The notes: a model not told the origin generated them from the sequence alone. A stretch of 64,000 nucleotides of DNA from DATGMP01 sp035293565 (GCA_035293565.1 DATGMP010000075.1:62001-126000), one strand, 5' to 3'; shown: positions 32,835 through 41,868, counted from the first letter of the stretch. Numbers and translations are program-made.

Positions 32835-33522
32835 GGGTCAAGATCTCGCGCACGAGCGCCGTTGTGACCGGCCGCTTGGCCGCAAGCGCCGCCTGGTCGA
32901 TCGCATCGACCGCCTGGGCGATCCAAGCGAAGCTTCGCTCGCCGCGCGTCAGTAGATAGCCGATGATCTCCTCGCCGACCGCGAGCTGACGATCGGCGAA
33001 CAGCTTCAGAGCGACGGATGCGAGCAATGAATCGTCCGGAGCATCGATCGTCGCGACCATCGCCGCCTTCAGCCGCGAGGCCAGATCGGGAAGGCCGAGC
33101 GGCCAGGCGCCTGGCGCCGTCCTTGCCGTCAGCAGCAGGCCGCCGCCCGCCGCCTGTACCAGATTGTAGAGGTGGAGAAGGGCCGCTTCGGCATCAGGAT
33201 GGCCCGCGATCCGGTCCGCTTCGTCGACCCATGCCGCCCCGGTCCGCTCGATCAGCCCCGCCGCCGCCTCGAGGTCGAAGCGCATCGGGTCGACGAGTTC
33301 GGCGCCGGAGCGCGCGCGCCATAGCTGCCCGAGATGCGTCTTGCCCGAACCCGCCGGTCCGGCGAGGACGAGCGCCGGCGACGACCAGTTCGGCCAGCGG
33401 GCGATCCAATCCGCGGCGATCCGATTACACGGAGAGACGAGAAAATCCTCCGCGCCGCGGGCCACCGTATGACCCAGCGACAGCGGGAGCTGCGCGCTTC
33501 GATGGTCCTTAGAGCTGGCCAA
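32824..33522 (-). CDS. hdaA: DnaA-related regulator HdaA
   Basis: HdaA is a DnaA-like AAA+ protein that, with the beta clamp, stimulates ATP hydrolysis on DnaA and so prevents re-initiation. The clamp-binding-type N terminus QLPLSLGH is followed by the Walker A GPAGSGKTHL, Walker B WVDEADRI and a lid ending near the C terminus. No ATG lies close to QLPLSL, so I propose the TTG at 33522 (232 aa), overlapping the end of the permease gene; the frame is open to an ATG at 33606. The initiation link is inferred from Caulobacter. Confidence 0.85.
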   Translation of the reverse strand: MASSKDHRSAQLPLSLGHTVARGAEDFLVSPCNRIAADWIARWPNWSSPALVLAGPAGSGKTHLGQLWRARSGAELVDPMRFDLEAAAGLIERTGAAWVDEADRIAGHPDAEAALLHLYNLVQAAGGGLLLTARTAPGAWPLGLPDLASRLKAAMVATIDAPDDSLLASVALKLFADRQLAVGEEIIGYLLTRGERSFAWIAQAVDAIDQAALAAKRPVTTALVREILTPSL

Positions 33523-34639
33523 AATCGACCGACGGCAACCGCTCGACCAGCTCGGGCGGATGCTCGGCGCGATCGTCGAAAAAGCTGCTCGAAAGATACT
33601 GCGCAAGCGCGAAACGGACGACCACGCCGATCACCGCTGCCACGGGCACGGCGAGCAGCACGCCGGTGAAGCCGAACAGGGCGCCGCCCGCGAGCAACGC
33701 GAACAGCACCCACACGGGATGGAGTTTCACTCGGTCGCCGACCAGCGTGGGCGTGATGAAGTTGGCCTCGACCAGGTGGCCCAGGACATAGACGCCCGCA
33801 ACGATCGCCACGCGCGAATAGTCGTCGAACTGGCTCAGCGCGACGATGATGCTGACGATGAGGCCGGTGATCGCGCCCAGATAGGGAATGAAGGTGAGAA
33901 TTCCGGCGGCGATGCCGATGATGATGCCGTAATCGAGACCGGCCAGGCTGAGCGCCACCGAATAATAGACCGCGAGCATGAAGCAGACCGTCGCTTGGCC
34001 GCGGACAAAGCCGGCCAGGATCGCATCGATCTCCCGCGCGAGCTCGCGGATCGTATCGGCCTGGCGCCGCGGCAGCCAGGAATCGATGCGCGCGACGATA
34101 TGGTCCCAGTCGCGCAGGAAATAGAAAGCAACGAGCGGAGTCAGCAGCATCACATAGAGTACGTTCGCGATAGCGAGCCCGCTCGACCAGACGTGACCCA
34201 GTACTTCACCCATCCAAGTCGTGAGATTTCCGGCATATGAGCTCGCCGCTTTGCGGACGTCCTCGGCGTCAGTCGTTCCCGAGAGCCTGCGGACGAATTT
34301 CGTGACCGCCGGCAGCGCCTTGTGGCGGACGAAATCGGCATAGTGCGGCAATTGGGAAACCAGCTGCACGACCTGAGTCTCGACCAGCGGCACGACCAGA
34401 ACCGCAAGCGCGACGAAAGAGCCTACGAAGAAGGCCAGGACCAGGACGGTCGCGATCCATCGCGGGCAGCCGAGCCGCTCCAGCCGGTCCGCTACGGGAT
34501 CGAGCACATAAGCGAGCGCCATGCCGAGGACGAAGGGCAGCAGCATCCCGCGCAGCAGCCAGAGCAGCAGGACGAGAACTGCGGCAGCGGCGAACCAGAA
34601 CATCATCTGGCGCGTGACGGCCGGATAGCGCCTAACCAT
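33509..34639 (-). CDS. AI-2E family transporter (PerM-like)
   Basis: This 376-residue polytopic membrane protein has about eight hydrophobic segments and the family hallmarks LVPLVETQVVQLVSQLP and YLGAITGLIVSIIVAL. The AI-2E family includes autoinducer exporters and Na+/H+ antiporters, so transport is likely but the substrate is unknown. The ATG at 34639 follows the DUF2066 stop in TGATG. The order DUF2066, AI-2E, hdaA is recurrent in alphaproteobacteria, as I recall. Confidence 0.88.
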   Translation of the reverse strand: MVRRYPAVTRQMMFWFAAAAVLVLLLWLLRGMLLPFVLGMALAYVLDPVADRLERLGCPRWIATVLVLAFFVGSFVALAVLVVPLVETQVVQLVSQLPHYADFVRHKALPAVTKFVRRLSGTTDAEDVRKAASSYAGNLTTWMGEVLGHVWSSGLAIANVLYVMLLTPLVAFYFLRDWDHIVARIDSWLPRRQADTIRELAREIDAILAGFVRGQATVCFMLAVYYSVALSLAGLDYGIIIGIAAGILTFIPYLGAITGLIVSIIVALSQFDDYSRVAIVAGVYVLGHLVEANFITPTLVGDRVKLHPVWVLFALLAGGALFGFTGVLLAVPVAAVIGVVVRFALAQYLSSSFFDDRAEHPPELVERLPSVDFGQL

Positions 34640-35904
34640 CACTTCCCCGGGAGCGGCGCTTCGGCGGGCGGAGCGCCTTCCGCCGCAGCGCCAGCCGGAG
34701 GCGCGCGCTTGAGCTCATAACTCGCCGGTGCCGACGCTGTCGCGGGCGCCGTCTGCACCAGAACGAAGCCGTTGCTGGCCAGAACCGATTGCAGTGCCAG
34801 AGGATCGCCGGCGAAATCCAGCGTGAAGGCCGCCGAGCTGCGCGTGACCGCATCGAGCGACAGCCTTTGGACGCCCGGAAGCTGCGCCAGCCGGTCGCGA
34901 GTATGCGCCCAATCCGCCAGATCGCTGACGGTCATCGACATGGGATAAAGAGTACCGAGCGTGCCGGTGGAATCGGCTGCGCTGTCGGGATTCGCCTGCG
35001 GCTGGCCGGGCTCGGGCGGCGCGGCACCGACGAGCCCGATCGAGCCGTTCGCGGCGATCGCTTGCTGCCAGCCGGTCTCGAGCGCGTCCGAGATCACACC
35101 GACTCCACGGCGGAGGATCTTGTCCGGCTGGTCTCCGCTTGCCGGGTCGACGCCGAGCGTCTGACTGCCCTTCGGGCCGGTGATGTCAAAGGAATTCACC
35201 GTCAGGTTTAGGCCGGAAACCGGGCCTTTGGCCGGATCGCGCGACGCGGCCTCCACCACGACCGCACCCGCGGTGTGATAGCGCTGTATCAGCGGAAGGA
35301 TTGCACCCATGTCGCCCGAATCGAGGGCCGCGGGCGTCGCCGTTCCCTTGTCGTAGGCGTCGCCATTGGGCAGGATCAAACTCACCGGGCCGTCGCCGCT
35401 GCCGCCCTGCTCCCAGGCCAGCCGCCAGGGATTGGACACGCCCCACAGGACGGGTCCGCCGGAGCCCTTGTAGATCGGCAAGATCAGGACCTGCTGTACC
35501 TCGTTGATCGATTGGATTCCGGAATCGATCAGATATTGCCTTACCCGTCCAGCGCGAAACCGGATCGTGAAGCGGCCAATATAGCGCACCGGCGACGTCC
35601 GCTCGCTTTCCACCGCGAAATCCTGGACGAAGCTCTCGATCTGCTGCTGGCTGGGTTGCAGCCGCGCCAGGTCCTCCGGCTTGGCCACCATCCGCTTGAG
35701 CAGGCGCTGGAAGGCCTTCGCCTGAACGTCGGCGATGGCCTTGTCGCGCGCGGCCGAGGCGCTCTTCGCGGTGACGTCGATCGGCACGTCCGTGATCGTC
35801 AGAAAGCTCTCCGCCCGAAGCTCCGTCGGCAGGCATGTTCCGAAAAGCAGCGCGAGCAACGAGCAGAACCAGACAAGGGCGGGTTTCCGCCTATCGAGGG
35901 TCAT
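34639..35904 (-). CDS. DUF2066 exported protein
   Basis: This 421-residue protein has an N-terminal signal (WFCSLLALLFGT, cleavage near LRAES) and then a DUF2066-like body beginning FLTITDVPIDVTAKSA, with AKAFQRLLKRMV. The C-terminal third is Pro/Ala-rich, including the last 50 residues. Family function is unknown; an envelope location is likely. The ATG at 35904 was chosen at the signal peptide; frames upstream run into purM on the other strand. It heads a minus operon with the AI-2E permease and hdaA. Confidence 0.83.
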   Translation of the reverse strand: MTLDRRKPALVWFCSLLALLFGTCLPTELRAESFLTITDVPIDVTAKSASAARDKAIADVQAKAFQRLLKRMVAKPEDLARLQPSQQQIESFVQDFAVESERTSPVRYIGRFTIRFRAGRVRQYLIDSGIQSINEVQQVLILPIYKGSGGPVLWGVSNPWRLAWEQGGSGDGPVSLILPNGDAYDKGTATPAALDSGDMGAILPLIQRYHTAGAVVVEAASRDPAKGPVSGLNLTVNSFDITGPKGSQTLGVDPASGDQPDKILRRGVGVISDALETGWQQAIAANGSIGLVGAAPPEPGQPQANPDSAADSTGTLGTLYPMSMTVSDLADWAHTRDRLAQLPGVQRLSLDAVTRSSAAFTLDFAGDPLALQSVLASNGFVLVQTAPATASAPASYELKRAPPAGAAAEGAPPAEAPLPGK

Positions 35905-35917
35905 TGCAAAGCAATCC

Positions 35918-37069
35918 ATGTTCGCTAAGGTGCTCGGGATTCCAGGCCCCGCCGCGCTGGCCGGACCATATCGCAGCTCATGCGAGGATGCCATAACGAC
36001 CCCCAAGGACAAGCGGACGAACGCCTTCAGCTACAAGGCGGCGGGCGTCGATATCGACGCGGGCGCCAGGCTCGTCGACGCCATCGCGCCGCTGGCCAAG
36101 GCCTCTGCGCGCGCCGGCACGGCCGCCTCGCTGGGCGGCTTCGGCGCTCTCTTCGATCCCAAGGCCGCCGGCTTCACCGACCCCATTCTTGTAGCGGCAA
36201 CCGACGGCGTCGGCACGAAACTCAAAATCGCAATCGCCACCGGCCATCATGACACGATCGGCATCGATCTGGTCGCGATGAATGTCAACGATCTGGTCGT
36301 GCAGGGCGCCGAGCCGCTCTTCTTCCTGGATTATTTCGCCACCGGAAGGCTGGAGGTCGACACCGCGCGGCGCGTCATCGCGGGCATCGCCGAAGGCTGC
36401 AAGATCGCGGGCTGCGCTTTAATCGGCGGCGAGACCGCGGAAATGCCCGGCATGTACGCCGACGGCGATTACGACCTAGCAGGCTTCGCCGTCGGCGCCG
36501 TCGAGCGCGGCAAGGCGCTCGACGGAAGCTCTGTCGCGGCGGGCGATATCGTATTGGGCTTGGCGTCGAGCGGAGTCCATTCGAACGGCTATTCGCTGGT
36601 GCGCAAGATCGTCGCTGATTCGGGCCTCGACTGGACGGCGCCGGCACCGTTCGATCGGGGCCTCTCTCTGGGCGAGGCGTTGCTCGCTCCGACCCGCATC
36701 TATGTTCGGTCCTGTCTCGCGCTGGTGCGGGCCGGAATCGCCAAAGCCTTCGCGCACATCACCGGAGGGGGGCTGACCGAGAATATCCCACGCGTGTTGC
36801 CCGACGGCCTGGGTGTCGCGCTCGATGCGACGCACTGGACACTCCCGCCGGTGTTCCGCTGGCTCGCCGCGAGCGGCGGCCTGCCCGCGGAAGAGCTCGC
36901 CCGAACTTTCAATTGCGGGATCGGGATGATTGCGATCGTGGCGCCCGAGCATGAGGATCGGGCGCGCGAGTTGCTGCGCGACGAAGGCGCAACGCGAATC
37001 GGAATGGTCGCGCGATCGACCGGCGATCGCGTGACGATCGCCAATGCCGAGGCCGCATGGCGAAGTTGA
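35918..37069 (+). CDS. purM: Phosphoribosylformylglycinamidine cyclo-ligase
   Basis: PurM closes the imidazole ring of AIR in purine synthesis. FSYKAAGVDIDAG, DGVGTKLKIA, MNVNDLVVQGAEPLFFLDY and GGGLTENIPRV are diagnostic. The ATG at 35918 gives 383 residues, about 25 more than typical, and almost touches the divergent DUF2066 start. Homologues usually begin close to ITTPKDKR. An ATG at 35989 lies just there but is out of frame by one base, so either the true start is non-standard or the sequence has lost a base. Confidence 0.93.
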   Translation: MFAKVLGIPGPAALAGPYRSSCEDAITTPKDKRTNAFSYKAAGVDIDAGARLVDAIAPLAKASARAGTAASLGGFGALFDPKAAGFTDPILVAATDGVGTKLKIAIATGHHDTIGIDLVAMNVNDLVVQGAEPLFFLDYFATGRLEVDTARRVIAGIAEGCKIAGCALIGGETAEMPGMYADGDYDLAGFAVGAVERGKALDGSSVAAGDIVLGLASSGVHSNGYSLVRKIVADSGLDWTAPAPFDRGLSLGEALLAPTRIYVRSCLALVRAGIAKAFAHITGGGLTENIPRVLPDGLGVALDATHWTLPPVFRWLAASGGLPAEELARTFNCGIGMIAIVAPEHEDRARELLRDEGATRIGMVARSTGDRVTIANAEAAWRS

Positions 37070-37707
37070 AGATCGGAATCCTGATTTCCGGGCGGGGCAG
37101 CAATCTCCAAGCCCTGATCGATGCGGCCGCTGAGGAAGGCTACCCGGCCGAGATCGCGCTCGTCATCGCCAACAAGGCCGACGCCGCCGGACTTGCGAGA
37201 GCCGAGGCGGCAGGCATTCGCACGGAGGTGATTCCCCACCGCCGATTCGCCGATCGCCAGGCCTTCGACGCAGCGCTCGACGCCTCCCTCACGGCCGCAG
37301 GTATCGGACTGGTCTGCCTGGCCGGCTTCATGCGCATCCTAACACCCTGGTTCGCGGAGCGGTGGCGCGATCGGCTGCTCAATATCCACCCGTCCCTGCT
37401 GCCGGCCTTCAAGGGCCTCGATCCCCATGCCCAGGCGCTCGCGGCCGGCGTGCGCTTTTCCGGCTGCACGGTCCATTTCGTCACGCCGGAAATGGATAGC
37501 GGCCCCATCATCGTCCAAGCGGCCGTGCCGGTGCTGGACGGCGATGACGAGCACAGGCTGGCCGACCGGGTTCTCGAAGCCGAGCACCGCTGCTACCCAC
37601 TCGCCGTTCGCCTGATCGCCGAAGGGCGCGTCCGCGTGTCGGGCCAGCGCGTGCTGGTCGCGCAAGCGCAGCCGCCCGCCGCAGCTGCGATCAACCCACA
37701 GGCATGA
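37057..37707 (+). CDS. purN: Phosphoribosylglycinamide formyltransferase
   Basis: PurN (216 aa) transfers a formyl group from 10-formyl-THF to GAR in purine synthesis. ILISGRGSNLQALID binds the phosphate, MRILTPWF and NIHPSLLPAFKGLDPHAQAL contain the catalytic Asn and His, and TPEMDSGPII the catalytic Asp. It overlaps purM by 13 bases, so both are cotranslated. The Pro/Ala-rich C-terminal tail is unremarkable. Confidence 0.96.
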   Translation: MAKLKIGILISGRGSNLQALIDAAAEEGYPAEIALVIANKADAAGLARAEAAGIRTEVIPHRRFADRQAFDAALDASLTAAGIGLVCLAGFMRILTPWFAERWRDRLLNIHPSLLPAFKGLDPHAQALAAGVRFSGCTVHFVTPEMDSGPIIVQAAVPVLDGDDEHRLADRVLEAEHRCYPLAVRLIAEGRVRVSGQRVLVAQAQPPAAAAINPQA

Positions 37708-37811
37708 GGACGACTTGGGGCTCGGGACCAGAGGCCGCAGTAAAAGCGACTTGATGATTTACGGCCCCGGCGCCTAAAACACCGTGCGATCAGGGGCACA
37801 GGGAGACCATT

Positions 37812-37958
37812 TTGCAAAGCGACGCCACGACCCAGGAATATGAGGATTTGGACTCCCATCGACAGATGTGGAGCTCCTTCACCGGCTTCATCTTCAAAAG
37901 CATCGTTTCGATCGTGATCGCGCTGCTGCTCATCGCCTGGGTTACGGGCGTCTTCTAG
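37812..37958 (+). CDS. aa3-type cytochrome c oxidase subunit IV-like mini-protein
   Basis: This 48-residue protein starts at TTG after a GGGAGA ribosome-binding site. A short acidic cytoplasmic part (TTQEYEDLDSHRQMW) precedes one membrane helix (about residues 26-46), the layout of the bacterial aa3 oxidase subunit IV family seen in Paracoccus and Rhodobacter. Subunit IV is a dispensable single-helix subunit of unknown role. No oxidase genes are adjacent; the neighbours are purN and an NTF2-fold gene. Its small size and TTG start mean it is easily missed. Confidence 0.72.
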   Translation: MQSDATTQEYEDLDSHRQMWSSFTGFIFKSIVSIVIALLLIAWVTGVF

Positions 37959-37973
37959 GCTCGGCGGCGTATC

Positions 37974-38459
37974 ATGGGCGGTCCCAGCCTGGAGGAACGC
38001 CTGGCCATTCTCGAAGCAAAGGATGGCGCGCGGGAGGCCATGCACCGCTATTGGCGCTCCCTCGATTACAAGGAATGGGACGAACTCCGCGACGTCTTCT
38101 GCGAGGATGCCGACGCCGATTGGGGCGGCGATTGGAAAGCCAACGGGCGCCAGCGGATCTTTGATTTTCTCAAAGCCAATGAGAGCCGCAGCGACTTGCG
38201 GCTGGCGCATTTCGGGCACAATCCGGAGATCACCGTCATCAGCTCCGTCGAGGCCACCGGCATATTCAAGCTGGAAGATTGGGTGACGATCAACGGCGCA
38301 ACGGTGATGAAGAGCTTCGGCCAGTACCGCATGCGCTTCGTCCGTGAGGCGGACGGCGTTTGGCGCATCAAGGAATTGCGGCTGGCCTATGACTATCAGG
38401 AACGGACGGACTTCTATATCGACGGGGTCAGGATGAAGCTGACCCCAGCGCTCGATTAG
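37974..38459 (+). CDS. SnoaL-like NTF2-fold protein
   Basis: This 161-residue protein fits the SnoaL/NTF2-like fold: an N-terminal helix pair (ERLAILEAKDGAREAMHRYWRSLDY) and the FCEDADADWGG entrance, then strands ending in YRMRFVREADGVWRIKELRLAYDY. The family covers small cyclases, isomerases and dehydratases, and the substrate cannot be predicted. Signature catalytic residues are not obvious. It follows the tiny oxidase-like gene by 15 bases and may be cotranscribed with it. Confidence 0.8.
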   Translation: MGGPSLEERLAILEAKDGAREAMHRYWRSLDYKEWDELRDVFCEDADADWGGDWKANGRQRIFDFLKANESRSDLRLAHFGHNPEITVISSVEATGIFKLEDWVTINGATVMKSFGQYRMRFVREADGVWRIKELRLAYDYQERTDFYIDGVRMKLTPALD

Positions 38460-38516
38460 AGGACGGTTTCGGCTTGACCCGGCGCTTTGGCGGGAATGAC
38501 GCCGTGCTCTTCTACG

Positions 38517-38939
38517 TTAACCGGTGATATCGCAACCCGCGAAAAAGAAGGCGATCTCGGTCTTGGCGTTTTCCAGGCTATCGGAGCCATGGACCGAGTT
38601 GGCTTCAATCGACTCGGCGAAGTCCTTCCGGATCGTGCCCGCCGCAGCATTGGCCGGGTTGGTCGCGCCCATGATGTCGCGATTACGCGTGACCGCGCCC
38701 TCGCCTTCGAGCACCTGCACGACTACGGGCCCGGACGTCATGAACTTGACCAGGTCGCCGAAGAAGGGGCGCTCGGAATGGACGGCATAGAACTGCTTGG
38801 CCTGATCGTCGGTCAATCGAATCCGCCTCTGCGCGACAATTCTGAGACCGGCTGTTTCGAAGCGTTGATTGATGGCGCCGGTGAGGTTGCGCCGCGTGGC
38901 GTCGGGTTTGATGATCGACAGGGTGCGTTCGACGGCCAT
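38517..38939 (-). CDS. ndk: Nucleoside diphosphate kinase
   Basis: Ndk (140 aa) equilibrates nucleoside di- and triphosphates through a phosphohistidine. The opening MAVERTLSIIKPDA, the ribose-phosphate region and the active-site NSVHGSDS with catalytic His are all intact, and the length is normal. An upstream extension to 39017 is rejected because the family begins at ERTLSIIKPD. It is a single minus-strand gene, convergent with the NTF2-fold gene. Confidence 0.97.
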   Translation of the reverse strand: MAVERTLSIIKPDATRRNLTGAINQRFETAGLRIVAQRRIRLTDDQAKQFYAVHSERPFFGDLVKFMTSGPVVVQVLEGEGAVTRNRDIMGATNPANAAAGTIRKDFAESIEANSVHGSDSLENAKTEIAFFFAGCDITG

Positions 38940-39173
38940 GAGGCTCTCCGGTGCTCGCAAAGTAAGGGTCTGGCGGAAGGTGGGCGCCTTATAGCGGCCT
39001 CGACCCCGCGCGTCCACCCCGCGTCAGGAAGGTCGATTTTCGTTAACCTCCGTGACTTTCTTGTGAAACGAAAGCCTGGTCGTAACAAATATCGGACACA
39101 AGGTGTGGATAGGACTTTTCGAGTGTATTTATGAGGGGCGCCCTTTCGCGGCGCTGCACATTCGGAGTGAAAG

Positions 39174-39386
39174 ATGAAAACCAAGGTAGTGGCGCTGGCC
39201 CTCGTTCTCGCGATGGGCACCAGCGCCTGCTCGAATATGACCCGTCAGCAACAGCGCGCGCTCTCCGGCGGAGCGTTGGGCGCGGCAGGCGGCGCCGCGA
39301 TCGGCGCAATCGCGGGCGGCAACCCGCTCACCGGCGCCTTGATTGGCGGCGCAGGCGGCGCTGCTATCGGCGCGCTGACGCACTGA
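39174..39386 (+). CDS. Small lipoprotein with glycine zipper
   Basis: The protein has 70 residues. A lipobox (MGTSAC, Cys at residue 19) ends the signal peptide, predicting a lipid-anchored mature protein of about 52 residues. The mature part is mostly GxxxG/GxxxA repeats (SGGALGAAGGAAIGAIAGG, then GGAGGAAIG), a glycine zipper resembling the OmpA-linked and YmgG/Rick_17kDa membrane-inserting domains. Function is unknown. It may form an operon with the next gene (30-base gap). Confidence 0.82.
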   Translation: MKTKVVALALVLAMGTSACSNMTRQQQRALSGGALGAAGGAAIGAIAGGNPLTGALIGGAGGAAIGALTH

Positions 39387-39416
39387 CGGGGCAAAGCCGC
39401 CGGCGAAGGATTGCGA

Positions 39417-39803
39417 ATGACGAAATACAGCCTGTTGCTTGGGGCCGCGGTCGCGGCCTTATTTTGCGCCTGCCAGCCGGCGGCCGCCCAGCTCGATCTG
39501 AACGTAACCATCGGAGTTCCGCCGCCGCCGGTAATTGTTGAACCCGTGCCCGCGCCTCGGGTCGGCTTCCTATGGGCGCCGGGCTATTGGTACTGGAACG
39601 GTGGCCGGCATGTCTGGTACCCGGGACATTGGGAAGCCGAACGTCCCGGTGAGCTTTTCGTCGGCGCTCAATGGGTGGCTACGCCCGGAGGATGGCGATT
39701 TGCGCCCGCTCATTGGGAGCATCGGCATCATCATGAAGGCCCATATGGAGGGCCGCCGCCAGACTTCTGTCCACCGGGACAAGCGAAAAAGGGCCGCTGC
39801 TAG
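39417..39803 (+). CDS. YXWGXW-repeat exported protein
   Basis: This 128-residue protein has a signal peptide that appears to end near ACQPAAAQ. The mature part holds Trp/Tyr/Pro-rich repeats such as APGYWYWNGGRHVWYPGHW, matching YXWGXW-type repeat proteins of unknown function. The His-rich end (HWEHRHHHEG) and two Cys near the C terminus might bind metal. The ATG at 39417 follows GAAGGA. It overlaps the stop of the convergent holC gene. Confidence 0.8.
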   Translation: MTKYSLLLGAAVAALFCACQPAAAQLDLNVTIGVPPPPVIVEPVPAPRVGFLWAPGYWYWNGGRHVWYPGHWEAERPGELFVGAQWVATPGGWRFAPAHWEHRHHHEGPYGGPPPDFCPPGQAKKGRC

Positions 39804-40246
39804 ACCTTCTTCTCCCAGCCGCCGCGCTCGCCTTGCTGCCAATAGGTGAGCGTGTGACCGGCCTCCTTGTAGCGGGTCCAGCGCATGCGAGCGGCCGCCA
39901 CCGCTTCCTCGTCCAGCCCGTCGAACATTTCGCAGCAGAGGGCAAAGCGCGCCACGTCAGCCTCGGCGCCTTCGATGAGGACCAGCATGTCGGCCTCGTT
40001 GGGGCACTCCTCGGCAGTGGTGAGCCAGATGGGCTGCTCCTCGGCCATCCCGGTAGCCGCGCTGCCATGCGCGAGAAAGGACTCGGGCCGATAAGTCCAC
40101 AGAAGCGCATCCAGCGCCCGGATACGCTCTTGGGTCGCAGCCTGTACGACGATGCGATATCCCCGCTCCCGGCCCTTCTCGAGGAGCGCCGGCAGCGCAT
40201 CCTCGAGCCGCTGCCGCTGGAGATGGTAGAAGCGGATCTCGGTCAC
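39800..40246 (-). CDS. holC: DNA polymerase III chi subunit
   Basis: HolC (148 aa) links the clamp loader to SSB during replication. The core segment EIRFYHLQRQRLEDALPALLEKG and ALLWTYRPESFLAHG are family features. The GTG at 40246 overlaps the pepA stop in GTGA and matches the family N terminus; earlier starts would lie inside pepA. In alphaproteobacteria holC commonly follows pepA. Confidence 0.9.
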   Translation of the reverse strand: MTEIRFYHLQRQRLEDALPALLEKGRERGYRIVVQAATQERIRALDALLWTYRPESFLAHGSAATGMAEEQPIWLTTAEECPNEADMLVLIEGAEADVARFALCCEMFDGLDEEAVAAARMRWTRYKEAGHTLTYWQQGERGGWEKKV

Positions 40247-41733
40247 TTCTCGTAATTGTCGGCGACAAGCCGATCCAACAAACGGACGCCGAACGCGGTA
40301 GCCCCCTTGGGCACAGTTGGTTTGTCCTTCTTCGACCAAGCCACGGAGGCGATGTCGAGATGGGCCCATTTTGAGTCATTGATGAAACGCTTCAGGAAGA
40401 CGGCGCCGATGGCGCTGCCCGCGCCCCGGTCGCCGGAAATGTTCTTCACATCGGCGGCGTCACTGTCGATTGCCTTGTCGTAGGCGTCGGTCATCGGCAT
40501 GCGCCAAAGCCGTTCGCCCGTCGCTTCGCCGGCGGCCGCCAGTCGCTCGGCCAGCGTGTCGTCGTTGGAAAACAGGCCAGCGAACTCGCTACCGAGCGCG
40601 ATGATGATGGCCCCGGTAAGCGTCGCCAGATCGATCATCGCGCGCGGCTTGAAGCGGGTGGCCGTGTACCAAAGCGCATCGGCTAGGGCCAAGCGGCCTT
40701 CGGCGTCGGTGTTCAGGACTTCGATCGTCTGACCCGACATCGATTTGACGATATCGCCGGGGCGCTGCGCGTTGCCGCCGGGCATGTTCTCGACGAGCGC
40801 GACGACGCCCACCGCGTTGACCTTGGCCTTGCGTCCGGCCAGCGCGGTGATGAGACCGGTCACGGCACCCGCCCCGGCCATGTCCCACTTCATATCCTCC
40901 ATGCCGGCAGCCGGCTTGATCGAGATGCCGCCAGTGTCGAAGGTGACGCCCTTGCCGACGAAGGCGATGGGCTTGTCCTTGGATTTGGGCGCTCCGTTCC
41001 AGCTCATGACCACGAGCTGGGTCTCGCGGGTGCTTCCTTGCCCGACGCCCAGCAACGCGCCCATGCCGAGCTTTCCAAGCTCGGCCTCGCCCAAGACCTC
41101 GACCTCGACGCCGAGCGGCGGCAGCTTTTCCTGGATTCTCGCTGCAAAACTCTCCGGGTATAGGATATTGGCGGGCTCCGACACGAGGTCGCGGGTGAAG
41201 AAGACGGCCTCCGCGACGGCTTCGGCTGCCGCAAACGCGCTCCGCGCATCCCCGGGGTCGGCCGTGGAGATCGAGAGCTGTGCCAGCGCAGGCTTGGCCT
41301 CCGGCTTTTCCTTGGTCCTGTATTTATCGAATCGGTAGGATCTGAGGCGCGCGCCCAGCGCCAAATTCGCTGCGAGCGTGTCGGACGCGGCTTTGGCGCC
41401 GGGCGCCTCGGCAATCAGCGTCGCCGCGGTCGCGCGCGAGGCAGCGAGCTGGGCATAGATTACGCCGCCCACTCCTTCGGCGGCTTTTTGGTCAATCTTG
41501 CTGCCCTTACCGATGCCGGCCAGGAGGACCCGCTCGTATCCTGCGGGTCCCGGAACCATCAGCATCTCCTCGCGCTTGCCGGTAAATCGGCCCGCGGCCA
41601 TAGCCCGGGTCAATTGACCACCGGTCGCCTTGTCGAGCCGTTGACCCTGGGCGCCGAGGATTCGCTCCTCCGCCACCAGGACGACGACGGTACCGTCGTT
41701 CGGCAAAGCGGGCTTGACGAAACTGATCTCCAT
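40243..41733 (-). CDS. pepA: Leucyl aminopeptidase
   Basis: PepA (496 aa) is a two-metal M17 aminopeptidase that removes N-terminal residues, with a DNA-binding role in some species. The metal site segments GKGVTFDTGGISIKP (catalytic Lys) and NTDAEGRLALADAL (metal ligands) are clear. The N-terminal regulatory domain is complete. It heads the pepA-holC operon and is divergent from lptF. Confidence 0.96.
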   Translation of the reverse strand: MEISFVKPALPNDGTVVVLVAEERILGAQGQRLDKATGGQLTRAMAAGRFTGKREEMLMVPGPAGYERVLLAGIGKGSKIDQKAAEGVGGVIYAQLAASRATAATLIAEAPGAKAASDTLAANLALGARLRSYRFDKYRTKEKPEAKPALAQLSISTADPGDARSAFAAAEAVAEAVFFTRDLVSEPANILYPESFAARIQEKLPPLGVEVEVLGEAELGKLGMGALLGVGQGSTRETQLVVMSWNGAPKSKDKPIAFVGKGVTFDTGGISIKPAAGMEDMKWDMAGAGAVTGLITALAGRKAKVNAVGVVALVENMPGGNAQRPGDIVKSMSGQTIEVLNTDAEGRLALADALWYTATRFKPRAMIDLATLTGAIIIALGSEFAGLFSNDDTLAERLAAAGEATGERLWRMPMTDAYDKAIDSDAADVKNISGDRGAGSAIGAVFLKRFINDSKWAHLDIASVAWSKKDKPTVPKGATAFGVRLLDRLVADNYEK

Positions 41734-41868
41734 GCGGGGAATCCTCGGGAAAAGCGGGCGGAAAAGCTGGCGTTACGGCCAGTTGCGACAGAACGCCATC
41801 GGGAAAAAATTGTCAAAAGCTAGCGTAAACGGCTAGAAGGTCCTCCGCGTCCCTGATCGACCCAGCGC

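Noticed and set aside
41801..41816. TTGACA on the minus strand upstream of pepA as a promoter
   Set aside because: The -35 box is perfect, but the sequence 17 bases further (TTCTGT) is a poor -10, so I do not annotate it.
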